A stretch of 64,000 bases of DNA from an uncultured Ruminococcus sp. (GCA_934474025.1 CAKSMF010000002.1:62001-126000); one strand, 5' to 3'. Numbered from the stretch's first letter, positions 15,482 to 24,903 are shown. A program made the numbers and translations. The notes: generated by a model from the sequence alone, not told the origin.

Positions 15482-17137
15482 TTATTTAAGCATGTTATTT
15501 ACTGCACTTACAAGAGCCTTTACAGATGATGTTATAATATCATTATCAACTCCAGTACCCCAGTAACTCTTGCCATTACTTCTGATTTCGACGTATGAAA
15601 TAGCCTTTGATGCTGAACCGATTTCCATAGCATGTTCATTATAGGTTTCTATATTATAATCTGCTCCTATATGTGAATGTATAGCATTACTTACAGCATC
15701 AAGACGACCGTTACCGCTTGCTGATACAACTACGCTTTCACCATTGTAAACCATACTTACAGTAGCTTCTATTCCGTTTTTCTGTACAAAATGTGTTTCG
15801 GTAACGTTTACTGGATAAACTATATCAACATAATTCTTTTTGAATATTGAATAAACTTCATCTGGCATAAGTTCTTTGTGTTGGTGGTCTGAAACTCCTT
15901 TAACAAGATATCCAACACTTTCACGCATTTTCTTAGGGAGATTATAGCCGAATCTTGTTTCAAGAATATAACCGATTCCGCCTTTACCGGATTGACTGTT
16001 AATTCTTATAACGTCCGCAGAATACTCTCTTCCAACGTCTGCCGGGTCAAGCGGTAAATAAGGAACTGTCCAGTAAGGTGTATTTTTTTCTTCACGCCAC
16101 TTCATGCCCTTTGCTATAGCGTCCTGATGTGAACCGCTAAATGCTGCAAATACCAATGCTCCACTGTATGGCTGACGTTCATTTACGGTCATTCTTGTAA
16201 CACGTGTATAAAGTTCAGTTATTGACGGAATATCACTGAAATCAAGTTGAGGGTCAACTCCCTGTGAATACATATTCATAGCGAGAGTTATTATATCAAC
16301 GTTACCTGTTCTTTCGCCGTTTCCGAAAAGCGTACCTTCAACACGGTCAGCACCGGCAAGAAGTCCCATTTCTGTATCTGCAACGGCACAACCTCTGTCA
16401 TTATGCGGGTGAAGTGATATTATAACATTTTCACGATTGTTTATGTTTTCGCACATATATTCAATCTGATTTGCATAAACGTGTGGCATTGAAAGCTGTA
16501 CAGTTACAGGAAGATTTATAATAACCTTATCGTTTTCAGTAGGTTGCCATATATCAATTACTGCATTGCATACTTCAAGAGCATATTCTGGTTCAGTGCC
16601 TGTAAAACTTTCCGGAGAATATTCAAATCTGAAATTACCCTCGTATTTTTCACGGAATTCTTTACAAAGTTTAGCACCGGTTATAGCTATTTGTTTTATT
16701 TCCTCCTTGCTTTTGCGGAAAACCTGTTCACGCTGTGCAAGTGATGTAGAGTTATACAAATGAACTATAGCATTTTTACAGCCTCTGAGAGCTTCAAATG
16801 TCTTTTCTATGATGTGTTCTCTTGACTGTGTAAGAACCTGAATTGTAACATCATCAGGAATTAAATTTTCTTCTATAAGAGTACGGCAGAAATCGTATTC
16901 AGTTTCAGAGGCAGCAGGGAAACCTACTTCAATTTCTTTGAAGCCTATTCTTACAAGTTCCTTGAAGAATTCTATTTTTTCGCTTAAACTCATCGGAGTA
17001 ATAAGTGCCTGATTACCGTCTCTGAGGTCAACACTGCACCATTGAGGTGCTTTGTCAATATAGGACTTCTGAGTCCATTTCATAGCAGTTTTAGGGGCTT
17101 CAAAAAACTGTCTTGTGTACTTCTGATAATTCTTCAT
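15482..17137 (-). CDS. leuA: 2-isopropylmalate synthase
   Basis: Condenses acetyl-CoA with 2-oxoisovalerate, the committed step of leucine synthesis. The 551-aa enzyme is of the long, actinobacterial-like LeuA class: the HMGL-like TIM barrel has the metal and substrate motif DLRDGNQA (about 37-44), GFPAASETEYDF, HPHNDRGCAVADTE and GNGERTGNVD, and the C-terminal LeuA regulatory domain (about 430-551) ends with SYVEIRSNGKSYWG, the leucine-sensing fold. The start at ATG 17137 has AAGGAGG 11 bases upstream. A complete Leu T-box leader precedes it, so it is controlled by tRNA-Leu charging, in addition to the expected feedback by leucine. Confidence 0.96.
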   Translation of the reverse strand: MKNYQKYTRQFFEAPKTAMKWTQKSYIDKAPQWCSVDLRDGNQALITPMSLSEKIEFFKELVRIGFKEIEVGFPAASETEYDFCRTLIEENLIPDDVTIQVLTQSREHIIEKTFEALRGCKNAIVHLYNSTSLAQREQVFRKSKEEIKQIAITGAKLCKEFREKYEGNFRFEYSPESFTGTEPEYALEVCNAVIDIWQPTENDKVIINLPVTVQLSMPHVYANQIEYMCENINNRENVIISLHPHNDRGCAVADTEMGLLAGADRVEGTLFGNGERTGNVDIITLAMNMYSQGVDPQLDFSDIPSITELYTRVTRMTVNERQPYSGALVFAAFSGSHQDAIAKGMKWREEKNTPYWTVPYLPLDPADVGREYSADVIRINSQSGKGGIGYILETRFGYNLPKKMRESVGYLVKGVSDHQHKELMPDEVYSIFKKNYVDIVYPVNVTETHFVQKNGIEATVSMVYNGESVVVSASGNGRLDAVSNAIHSHIGADYNIETYNEHAMEIGSASKAISYVEIRSNGKSYWGTGVDNDIITSSVKALVSAVNNMLK

Positions 17138-17149
17138 GATTAAAAAACC

Positions 17150-17420
17150 TCCTTAAAAAAATAAAAATCCCTCCTATGATTACATAGGAGAGACGAAAAA
17201 AATTCCGTGGTACCACTCTCATTGACGTAAAAAAACGCCCACTCAATCTGCATCATAAAATGCATATCTCTATAACGTGAGAAAACCGTTCAAACCTAAT
17301 CGCAAAAGCTTTCAGCCGACTGCTCGGAGATGAGTTATAGCCAGAAAAATTTTACTGTTTTTCACCAAACAACAGCTCTCTGTGAAAATTATAACTAACC
17401 TTTATTCTCGTCAAAGCATT
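17150..17420 (-). promoter_or_regulatory. T-box leader (Leu) of leuA
   Basis: Minus-strand leader with the conserved T-box core TGGTACCACGG (17205-17215), followed by a terminator hairpin CTCCTATG/CATAGGAG (17171-17190) and a T-rich tail. Upstream are Stem I elements (CACAGAGAGC, TTTGGTG) and a probable specifier CUC (minus strand of 17332-17334) in the context TATAACTCATC, matching leucine. Uncharged tRNA-Leu would stabilise the antiterminator. Confidence 0.92.
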
Positions 17421-17721
17421 TAGATATTAATGATATTATATAACATTTTTCGGGGTTTGTCAAGGGATTTTTCAAAAAATATTATGCAAATTCTGGATTA
17501 TTAAAGATTTTTTTCATATTTCACAGTGAAATAATAAAATCTTATATAGTAATTTTTTTAAGAAGTATATTATTTTTTCTAAAATATTGACAATTATATG
17601 AAAATAATATATACTAAATATAATTAGAAAGTTTAATACGTGACAATGCATTCACTGCAACTACAGAAATAATATATCTTCTTGAGGATAAAAAGCGATA
17701 TTGTTAAAGTGAGGTATTATT
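17421..17721. other. AT-rich intergenic region with promoter and gene relic
   Basis: About 300 bases between the leuA leader and the LRR-dockerin gene. It contains the promoter at 17587-17615, a relic of another gene's signal-peptide sequence at about 17639-17672, and the ribosome site GTGAGGT before ATG 17722. The first 150 bases show nothing recognisable. Confidence 0.6.
17587..17615 (+). promoter_or_regulatory. Promoter of LRR-dockerin gene 1
   Basis: TTGACA (17587-17592), 17-nt spacer, TATACT (17610-17615). The -35 and the first part of the spacer (TTGACAATTATAT) are identical to the promoter at 20768, about 3.2 kb downstream. Confidence 0.7.
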
Positions 17722-19287
17722 ATGAAAAACAAAAAAATTATAACTATGATTTCTGCAATCGTTATGGCTTTTTCCTGCGTGAATATGCCTGTTTATGCGG
17801 TAAACAGCACATCAACAGAAACTATAACAGAAATCACAGCTGAAAACAGTCAGCAACTCTGGGAAAGATTTCTGAAATATGATTTGTGTATTCTTGATTA
17901 TGATTCTTTAACCGATGAACAAAAAGAACTATGTAAGTTCATATTTGAAACAGAACTTAACTCAGAAGATACCATAATTTGTGAACGTGCAAGGCGTACA
18001 CTTGCCGGCTATGACGTTGGCAGACGTGCAACTCTTGAAGATACTGAAAATTATTATGATTTTGGTGATTACTACGACTTATATTTATCTATTTATAGTT
18101 CATATGACAAGCCATATTTATATTGCGTTCCTGATATACTTCATATTGACTATAATAAGAACTATAATGAATATTGGCTCGATGATTATGGTAATGAAAA
18201 AATATTTTCTACAGGTTCTGACTATGTTTCAGATAGTATGAAATCTTATAAAGATTATTATCTTAAAATTAATGAGGATAATTCAACAGACCATATATCA
18301 AGACCTGAAATTACTTTAGAAAAATTTGAAGATGATGACTTCATATATGATATTTATCCGGATAATTCTCTTTATGTCTGTGAACCTCTTGATAAAACTG
18401 AACTTTCCTATACAATTCCTGAAAAAGTTAATGGTATGAAAGTTATTGGTATAAAATCAAAAGCTTTCCAAGATGCAAAATGTAAAAATGTGGTGCTTCC
18501 AGATACTATAGAATACATAGAACCGCATGCATTTGAGTCTTGTTGGTTAGAGAATATTAATTTTCCTGAAAACCTTAAATTTATAGGTAATGGTAGTTTT
18601 TCAGGGTGTACTGAATTGAAGGAACTTGTTATTGATTGTCCAGAACTCATTTTTTCAGGTACACCGTTTGACTATGCAAGTGCCGACAGTTTATTTTTTA
18701 ATACGAAATATGTTGACAGTAAAGTTGTAAGTTACTTTAAAAATTTAGGTGATATAAGTTTTGGTAATAATGTGTCTAAAGTAGGTACTCTTTTTGCAGA
18801 TTATGAATTTATGAAAGAACATAATTATACTATTCCAGAAACTATTAAATTTATAAATAATGATTTATTTGATACCTATAGTAACAATTATTCTAATAAT
18901 TTAGTAGTATCCAAGAATATAAAGGTATTTGGAACCTATAGTATGCCCGCATATGGAGAAAACGGACCTTTTTCACATGAACCATCATATATTTCAGTTA
19001 TTTATGATTTTTGTGAATTAACATCTGATGTGCAAATCTCTGGTTATTATGGAACAGAAGCCCACGATTATGCAATATCTCATAATCTGAAATTCAATCC
19101 TCTTGATGACCTGACTTATGGTGACGCAAACAATGATGGTAACATAAATATCGCTGACGCTGTATCATTGCAGAAATATTTATTTGGAAATGGTTCTGTA
19201 GGCTATGAAGCAGACCTTACTAAAGACGGTATTATTGATTCTTTTGATATGATACTTATGCGTAGAATGATACTAAATAATCAATAA
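17722..19287 (+). CDS. Secreted BspA-type leucine-rich repeat protein with dockerin, copy 1
   Basis: A 521-aa exported protein. Signal peptide 1-26 (ending VYA); an alpha-helical N-terminal region (about 38-120, SQQLWERFLKYDLC to GRRATLED); an LRR_5/BspA-like repeat region (about 210-450, with repeats such as IGIKSKAFQ, LPDTIEYIEPHAFESC and FIGNGSFSGC); and a C-terminal dockerin (466-521) with loops DANNDGNINIAD and DLTKDGIIDSFD. BspA-like LRRs mediate protein or surface binding; the dockerin would anchor it to a cohesin. It has a closely related paralog at 23104 that is nearly identical in the helical region and dockerin but diverged between. RBS GTGAGGT. A terminator follows. Confidence 0.9.
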   Translation: MKNKKIITMISAIVMAFSCVNMPVYAVNSTSTETITEITAENSQQLWERFLKYDLCILDYDSLTDEQKELCKFIFETELNSEDTIICERARRTLAGYDVGRRATLEDTENYYDFGDYYDLYLSIYSSYDKPYLYCVPDILHIDYNKNYNEYWLDDYGNEKIFSTGSDYVSDSMKSYKDYYLKINEDNSTDHISRPEITLEKFEDDDFIYDIYPDNSLYVCEPLDKTELSYTIPEKVNGMKVIGIKSKAFQDAKCKNVVLPDTIEYIEPHAFESCWLENINFPENLKFIGNGSFSGCTELKELVIDCPELIFSGTPFDYASADSLFFNTKYVDSKVVSYFKNLGDISFGNNVSKVGTLFADYEFMKEHNYTIPETIKFINNDLFDTYSNNYSNNLVVSKNIKVFGTYSMPAYGENGPFSHEPSYISVIYDFCELTSDVQISGYYGTEAHDYAISHNLKFNPLDDLTYGDANNDGNINIADAVSLQKYLFGNGSVGYEADLTKDGIIDSFDMILMRRMILNNQ

Positions 19288-19297
19288 AAATAATATA

Positions 19298-19330
19298 AAA
19301 ACTCCTGAAAATACATTCAGGAGTTTTTTC
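19298..19330 (+). terminator. Rho-independent terminator
   Basis: Hairpin AAACTCCTGAA/TTCAGGAGTTT (19299-19309 and 19316-19326) followed by a T-run. With A-runs upstream it could also serve the convergent DUF3472 gene. Confidence 0.85.
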
Positions 19331-19342
19331 AATTTCTGATAA

Positions 19343-20536
19343 TTAATTAATTTCATCACTTGATAATATTTGCCATTTCATCTGAGGGGCTGTACTAACT
19401 TGAGTCCATAACTGGATAGGTGCATTGTCTAAATAAGAAGCATTTTCCACGTCCATGGTCATTGTTCCTGAAGATTTGGGCACAATATAGAATCCATTAG
19501 TTGAATCACCTTCGAATTTCCACTTTTGATAATCATTTCCAACCTGTAAAGATTGTAATAACAAATCTGCACCACAATCAAAATTTTGTACTGTTATCGC
19601 CATATTGGAATTTTCTGACAATATATAAAAATATCCGTTTTCGGCAAATTTTATTCTCCATTCGTGTGCAACACCATTTACACTATTTTTTTGAACAACA
19701 GTATTACCAGAACCGGTTGCAATATAGAGTTTACTATTAACATTTCTAATTGATTTTTTGCAAACAAAATCCCATTCTGGATAATCTGTAGGAGTATTTG
19801 ACATTTCATTAAGATTAAAGTTATATGGCAATTTACTTCCCGTTGGAGGAGTTACACCTAATCCTGACTTTATGTACATATATGGAAATGTTGAATTTCT
19901 TTTTTCATAAAAACAATTTTTATTTATATCTCTGTCGCCATTGGAAAAAATACTTATAACGTTACCAGATTTAAATGGACTCCAATTATGTGAAGAAGCG
20001 TCCTGACCATATCCACCACCTATGGAAAAAGCTGCAATTCCTCCGTCAAAAGCCCAATCTTCCTGAAAAACTGTACTTGTTGGTAATACCATATTTGCTG
20101 TTTTAAGGCTGATAACACCAATTAATTCCCACTGTGAACTCGATAATGAAGCATTTTTATACCATTGAGCAAAATATGTTCTATCAGCAACTGTTTTAAC
20201 ACCAATGCACATTTTGTACCAAGTTGATGATACCCATGAAATATTTTTAAATATTCTGCAACCGACACCTTCAGTAGTGAAATATTGATAATTGGCATTT
20301 TCTGAACAATATTCTAGCTTAGCAGGTACATCTCCTTGATTCCATATTGTAAAATTAGTTATTTTTCCATAAACATCGTTGTTTTGAAAACCAGCATATC
20401 CATAAACAAAATTATGCACAGACCAATATCTATTAACATGATTGATATCACAACGCCAATCAACAATGATTTTTTCAAAATTTCCATTTGTTATCCAGTC
20501 AACATACATTGCAGGTATATTAGGGTTTGCACTCAT
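19343..20536 (-). CDS. DUF3472 plus ricin-type beta-trefoil lectin protein
   Basis: A 397-aa protein with two modules. The N-terminal part (about 40-215) matches DUF3472: YGYAGFQ, FTIWNQG, TTEGVGCR, and WYKMCIGVK with TYFAQWYK. The C-terminal part (about 255-395) is a beta-trefoil of ricin B/RicinB_lectin_2 type with repeated W-x-F/QxW elements (HEWRIKF, YQKWKFEG, MKWQIL) that usually binds carbohydrate. No signal peptide or dockerin is present: the protein opens MSANPNIPAMYVDW. A strong GGAGGA site lies before ATG 20536, so the start is secure. It may leave the cell by a non-Sec route or act inside; unresolved. Transcribed against its neighbours. Confidence 0.82.
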   Translation of the reverse strand: MSANPNIPAMYVDWITNGNFEKIIVDWRCDINHVNRYWSVHNFVYGYAGFQNNDVYGKITNFTIWNQGDVPAKLEYCSENANYQYFTTEGVGCRIFKNISWVSSTWYKMCIGVKTVADRTYFAQWYKNASLSSSQWELIGVISLKTANMVLPTSTVFQEDWAFDGGIAAFSIGGGYGQDASSHNWSPFKSGNVISIFSNGDRDINKNCFYEKRNSTFPYMYIKSGLGVTPPTGSKLPYNFNLNEMSNTPTDYPEWDFVCKKSIRNVNSKLYIATGSGNTVVQKNSVNGVAHEWRIKFAENGYFYILSENSNMAITVQNFDCGADLLLQSLQVGNDYQKWKFEGDSTNGFYIVPKSSGTMTMDVENASYLDNAPIQLWTQVSTAPQMKWQILSSDEIN

Positions 20537-20767
20537 AATTAAATCCTCCTTTTTTTAATATAAATACATTGATGATGTCTTTATTATAACATACAAAAAT
20601 TTATTTGTCAATAGTATATCAAAACAGTAAACAAATTTTAACTTTTTTGTATTATATTATTTTGAAACTTAATTAATAATTAAATTTCTTAATTGCCTTT
20701 ACCTTTTACATAAAATACTAACAAAAGCATTTAAGGAAAATTGTATTGTATTATTTATTCAAAAATC

Positions 20768-20796
20768 TTGACAATTATATAAAAATGCTATATAAT
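20768..20796 (+). promoter_or_regulatory. Consensus promoter of the DNRLRE/LRR-dockerin operon
   Basis: Perfect TTGACA (20768-20773) and TATAAT (20791-20796), 17-nt spacer, about 34 nt before ATG 20830. Confidence 0.85.
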
Positions 20797-20829
20797 ATTA
20801 TTATAAAATACATAATAGGGGAATTTATT

Positions 20830-23094
20830 ATGGTAAGAAAATACCTGACAATAATATCAGGTTTGGTATTCACTGCAACTACAGGAATAGTATGTCCAAT
20901 GAACACAAAAGCGATTGAGGACATAGAGCCTGCGGAAGTATTATCAATGCGTTCTGAGTACGAAAAACATTACGATAACGGCGACGGTACATATACTGCT
21001 TATATTGATACAGTACCACTTCATTATTATGAAAATGGTGAATGGCTTGACATTGATAACACTCTTATACAGGACGAAAATGGCAACTACGTAAACAGAA
21101 GTAATTCCATGAAAGTAACGCTTTCGCCGGAAACATCTATCAGTTCTGTTTCTGCTTTGAGTGAAGAACCAAACGACAATAACCAAATGGTTTCTATTGA
21201 TTACAACGGTTATTCATTATCATGGAGTCTGATTGATACAATATCAGAAAACGAACCTGTCGTTATGTCAGAAGATATTAAAGAAACAGAAAATACAATA
21301 TCTTCCGAAGAAAGTTATCCCGTTGCATCACTATCCATAAATGAACAAGATTACATTGAAAAAGAAATAGGCATGAATAAATTAAATTCTAAAATTTCCG
21401 AATCTGTTAATAATCTTGATTCATCAGTGTCTTATAATAATATTTATGAAGATTTAGATTGCAAGGTCGATATACAGCCTAATTCTGTAAAAGAAACTCT
21501 TATTCTTGAAAACCCTGATAATCTCCTGGAAACATACAGTTATTTTATTCAGTCTGATGGATTGGTTGCAGAACTTTGCGAAGATAATTCTGTAGTATTT
21601 TCCAATGGTGAAGAAAATGTATTCACAATACCTACACCATTCATGTTTGACTCATCGGAAGATACAGAAAATAATTATAACATTTCAGTAACTCTTGAAG
21701 AATACAATAACGGATATATCTATACATTATCCCCTGACATTGACTGGCTTGCTGATGAATCAAGAATATATCCTGTCATGATAGACCCTGCAGTATCATT
21801 AATCTCAAAAAATAGTATATGTATCAGTGAAAAATATTCAACAGCGAATTATTCAGACAATCTTCATGTAGGAGGCGGCAAAGGTAATAGATATCAAACT
21901 TTTCTGGAAGTACCTGATTCATTAATAAATTTAGGTACAAACCATGTTATAGTTGAAGCATCATGTCAAATCGGTATTGATAATAATACTATAGGCAATG
22001 ATACTATTACTTTAAGTGTTTTCAAACCAAATCGTACATTTGAGTTGCCAGTAACTTCATATACTTGGGATTATATTAATAGTTGGACTGATAATGACAT
22101 AGTTATAGATAGTAGAGAAGTTACAACAAATTCTAATTTATTAATTTTTGATGTATTACCGCTTTTTCAGTCATGGATGAATTACAAATGTACTGATGGT
22201 GAAATAGGTATAAGAAAATATCCTATAAGATTAAAAATAAATAATTACACTGATAATATCTACAATATTTATTCTAACAGTAATTCGAGATATAAACCTT
22301 CATTTAGAATTTTATATAAAGTTAATACTGATTATCATATGGAATACGCTCCTGAAAGATATAATGCTTTTCCAGAAAATTTCTCAGATTCTTCTATGCT
22401 TAATTTTCAAAATCGTATGAATTGTTATAGTTATGCATTGCAAATGTATTATCATACCACAGAGGGTAGCAATCCTTTATATTATAAACTTATACCTGGA
22501 GAAATAGGTATGAAACAAAAGAGCAGTTCAGATAGATACAATGCTGAAAATTATGATGATTTATGCGAGAAATATAGTAACCAAACAACCTTAGCAGGTT
22601 ATGTAAGATTTACTCATAAACAAATGAAAAAAGATGCTGATGAAATGGGTTATAGTTTGATACAACAAAATATGACTAAAATTGTTGATGATAAGTATAA
22701 ATTTACATTACCTACAGATTTTGATGAGAATAATGAAAGAATAATAGCAAGTCTGGGGGGAACTTATTATAATGGCTCTTTTGATGTGCATTTTCTTTTA
22801 AGAAATGGTAATGGGACTTGCAAAAAACATGGAGGTACCTGTAGTTTGTGGTCGCATAAAGCTGGAAATACTCCGGTTACATCAAAGTCAATGAAAGATG
22901 AAAATATTGACCTTTGTGATGATAATATTGTTGAATATACTAAAGTACAATATCCATACATTATGAAAAAAGTATCGTACGCAGATGACCCTACATTTTT
23001 TAGAACAACTAAAAATACTGATATTTATAATTCTTGGTATGAAAATGGACATTTTTCTGAATCTACCGGAACAACTTATCATTTAGGAAATTGA
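20830..23094 (+). CDS. Large secreted DNRLRE protein with putative Cys/His C-terminal domain
   Basis: A 754-aa exported protein. The start is set at ATG 20830 after GGGGAA and 34 bases from a consensus promoter; an upstream ATG at 20746 precedes the promoter and is discarded. Signal peptide 1-28. Residues 40-325 form a beta-rich region that ends with IYPVMIDPAV, the usual entry to a DNRLRE domain (about 328-498), seen in wall- and matrix-associated proteins. The C-terminal part (about 525-725) has NCYSYAL (Cys532), LIPGEIG, FDVHFLL (His654) and WSHKAGNTP (674-682). This order matches an uncharacterised family I recall with an NCYxYA...HWY...WSHK pattern, possibly papain-like; catalysis is inference. 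It lies nine bases before an LRR-dockerin gene. Confidence 0.82.
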   Translation: MVRKYLTIISGLVFTATTGIVCPMNTKAIEDIEPAEVLSMRSEYEKHYDNGDGTYTAYIDTVPLHYYENGEWLDIDNTLIQDENGNYVNRSNSMKVTLSPETSISSVSALSEEPNDNNQMVSIDYNGYSLSWSLIDTISENEPVVMSEDIKETENTISSEESYPVASLSINEQDYIEKEIGMNKLNSKISESVNNLDSSVSYNNIYEDLDCKVDIQPNSVKETLILENPDNLLETYSYFIQSDGLVAELCEDNSVVFSNGEENVFTIPTPFMFDSSEDTENNYNISVTLEEYNNGYIYTLSPDIDWLADESRIYPVMIDPAVSLISKNSICISEKYSTANYSDNLHVGGGKGNRYQTFLEVPDSLINLGTNHVIVEASCQIGIDNNTIGNDTITLSVFKPNRTFELPVTSYTWDYINSWTDNDIVIDSREVTTNSNLLIFDVLPLFQSWMNYKCTDGEIGIRKYPIRLKINNYTDNIYNIYSNSNSRYKPSFRILYKVNTDYHMEYAPERYNAFPENFSDSSMLNFQNRMNCYSYALQMYYHTTEGSNPLYYKLIPGEIGMKQKSSSDRYNAENYDDLCEKYSNQTTLAGYVRFTHKQMKKDADEMGYSLIQQNMTKIVDDKYKFTLPTDFDENNERIIASLGGTYYNGSFDVHFLLRNGNGTCKKHGGTCSLWSHKAGNTPVTSKSMKDENIDLCDDNIVEYTKVQYPYIMKKVSYADDPTFFRTTKNTDIYNSWYENGHFSESTGTTYHLGN

Positions 23095-23103
23095 GGTGAT
23101 TTT

Positions 23104-24663
23104 ATAAAATTAAAAAAATTTATTTCTATGCTGTTGGTTGTATCTTTATTTAGTATAAATACTTCCATAATAACAAACGCTATATCTGATACTGAAAAAA
23201 ACAACATCACTATAGAAAACAGTCAGCAACTCTGGGAAAGATTTCTGAAATATGATTTGTGTATTCTTGATTATGATTCTTTAACTGATGAACAAAAAGA
23301 ACTATGTAAGTTCATATTTGAAACAGAACTTAACTCAGAAGATACCATAATTTGTGAACGTGCAAGGCGTATAATTGCCGGCTATGACGTTGGCAGACGT
23401 GCAACTCTTGAAGATACTGAAAATTATTATGACTTTGGTGACCCTGCTTTTCTTTATCAACATGTATTATCTGATACACCATATTTTTATACAGTACCTG
23501 ATATAAAACATGTTGATTTGAATTATAATGAATACTGGCTTGATGAATCAGGAATGCAAAAAATATTATCAAACGGCGAAATATATAGTTCCAAAAATGA
23601 TAGATTTTTAGATAACTATGAATATATCGAACAAGATGAAAACGATAACATCATAACAAACAGAAAAATAAAAAGGTATTCTATACATTTCAAAACAATA
23701 GAAGACGAAAATTTTATATATGTTGTATATCCGGATAATACTTTATATTTATCAGAGAGAAAAATGGATACTGCATATCCTGTTGTTCCTGAAGAAGTAA
23801 ACGGAATGAAAGTAGTAGGTATAAAAAGTGATGCTTTTTTAAATGGTTTACTTGATACTATTGAATTGCCTGATACCATAGAATACATAGAACCTTTAGC
23901 TTTTGATAATTGTCGCTATTTAAAAAGCGTAAATATTCCAGAAAATCTTAAATATTTAGGGGCAGGAGCTTTTCTTTGTTGTCAATCACTTGAAAATATA
24001 AGTATAGATTGTCCAAATCTTATAACTGTAAAATCAGCTTTTGAAGGTGCAACTATAGATAACTTATTTATAAATGTTAAATCTCTTAGCAGTATTTTAT
24101 TGAAAGGTACTGAAAAGATAAATAATATTACCTTTGGTGATGACGTAATTAAAATGGGTACTGTTTGGGCAAATTCTCAGCTTATGAAAGATTATAATTA
24201 TACAATCCCTGAAAGCGTTAAATCTATTACAAATGATTTTTCATGGTTTTATAATGAGTGTTATTCAGATGATTTGATAGTACCAGAAACTGTTAAAGTT
24301 TTTAATGCTTATTCTGTTCCGGCAATCAGCCAATATGAAGCAGACCTTATCTCAATTGATTCCGGTATGGCAGTTATAAATAATAAATGTTATTTGTCGC
24401 CTGATACAGTAATTTCAGGATACTATGGTACAGAAGCCCACGATTATGCATTGGCACATAATGCAAAATTCATACCACTTGATGACCTGACTTACGGTGA
24501 TGCAAACAATGATGGTAGTATAAATATTGCTGATGCTGTATCATTACAGAAATACTTATTTGGTAATGGCTCTGTAGGCTATGAAGCAGACCTTACTAAA
24601 GATGGTATTATTGATTCTTTTGATATGATATATATGCGTAAAATGATATTAAATCAACAATAA
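23104..24663 (+). CDS. Secreted BspA-type LRR protein with dockerin, copy 2 (apparent AUA start)
   Basis: Paralog of the gene at 17722, 519 aa if started at ATA 23104. That codon lies seven bases after GAGG of the sequence GAGGTGAT, an exact anti-SD match, and gives a full signal peptide (KLKKFISMLLVVSLFS...). The first ATG in frame is 23128; it has no ribosome site and loses the basic n-region. The mature protein has the same helical block (SQQLWERFLKYDLC to EDTENYYDFGD), LRR_5 repeats (LPDTIEYIEPLAFDNC, YLGAGAFLCC) and a dockerin (464-519; DANNDGSINIAD and DLTKDGIIDSFD). It is cotranscribed with the DNRLRE gene and followed by a terminator. ATA may be a decayed ATG, in which case expression is reduced. 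Confidence 0.82.
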   Translation: MKLKKFISMLLVVSLFSINTSIITNAISDTEKNNITIENSQQLWERFLKYDLCILDYDSLTDEQKELCKFIFETELNSEDTIICERARRIIAGYDVGRRATLEDTENYYDFGDPAFLYQHVLSDTPYFYTVPDIKHVDLNYNEYWLDESGMQKILSNGEIYSSKNDRFLDNYEYIEQDENDNIITNRKIKRYSIHFKTIEDENFIYVVYPDNTLYLSERKMDTAYPVVPEEVNGMKVVGIKSDAFLNGLLDTIELPDTIEYIEPLAFDNCRYLKSVNIPENLKYLGAGAFLCCQSLENISIDCPNLITVKSAFEGATIDNLFINVKSLSSILLKGTEKINNITFGDDVIKMGTVWANSQLMKDYNYTIPESVKSITNDFSWFYNECYSDDLIVPETVKVFNAYSVPAISQYEADLISIDSGMAVINNKCYLSPDTVISGYYGTEAHDYALAHNAKFIPLDDLTYGDANNDGSINIADAVSLQKYLFGNGSVGYEADLTKDGIIDSFDMIYMRKMILNQQ

Positions 24664-24706
24664 AAAACGTCCTCCTATGGCATCAAAAACCATAGGGGGA
24701 GTTTTT
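24664..24706 (+). terminator. Rho-independent terminator
   Basis: Arms CTCCTATGG (24672-24680) and CCATAGGGGG (24690-24699) followed by AGTTTTTAT, directly after the LRR-dockerin stop. Confidence 0.8.
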
Positions 24707-24823
24707 ATCTTAAAATAAAAATCTCTTAATCCGTTTTTTTACTTTTATTTCTTCTTGCAAAAAAATATATCTTATTTCATTGCAGAGAATACAATAAAAT
24801 ATTTAGAAATTTTTCATATATAC

Positions 24824-24852
24824 TTGACTTTTTCTTGATAATATAGTAAAAT
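24824..24852 (+). promoter_or_regulatory. Promoter of secDF
   Basis: TTGACT (24824-24829), 17-nt spacer, TAAAAT (24847-24852), about 50 nt before the start. Confidence 0.65.
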
Positions 24853-24903
24853 ATTATTAATTGTCATACAGACAGAATAAATATATTTTCAGGAGGCATG
24901 ACC

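Noticed and set aside
20746..20829. Upstream ATG for the DNRLRE protein
   Set aside because: It precedes the consensus promoter, and the signal peptide begins at ATG 20830.
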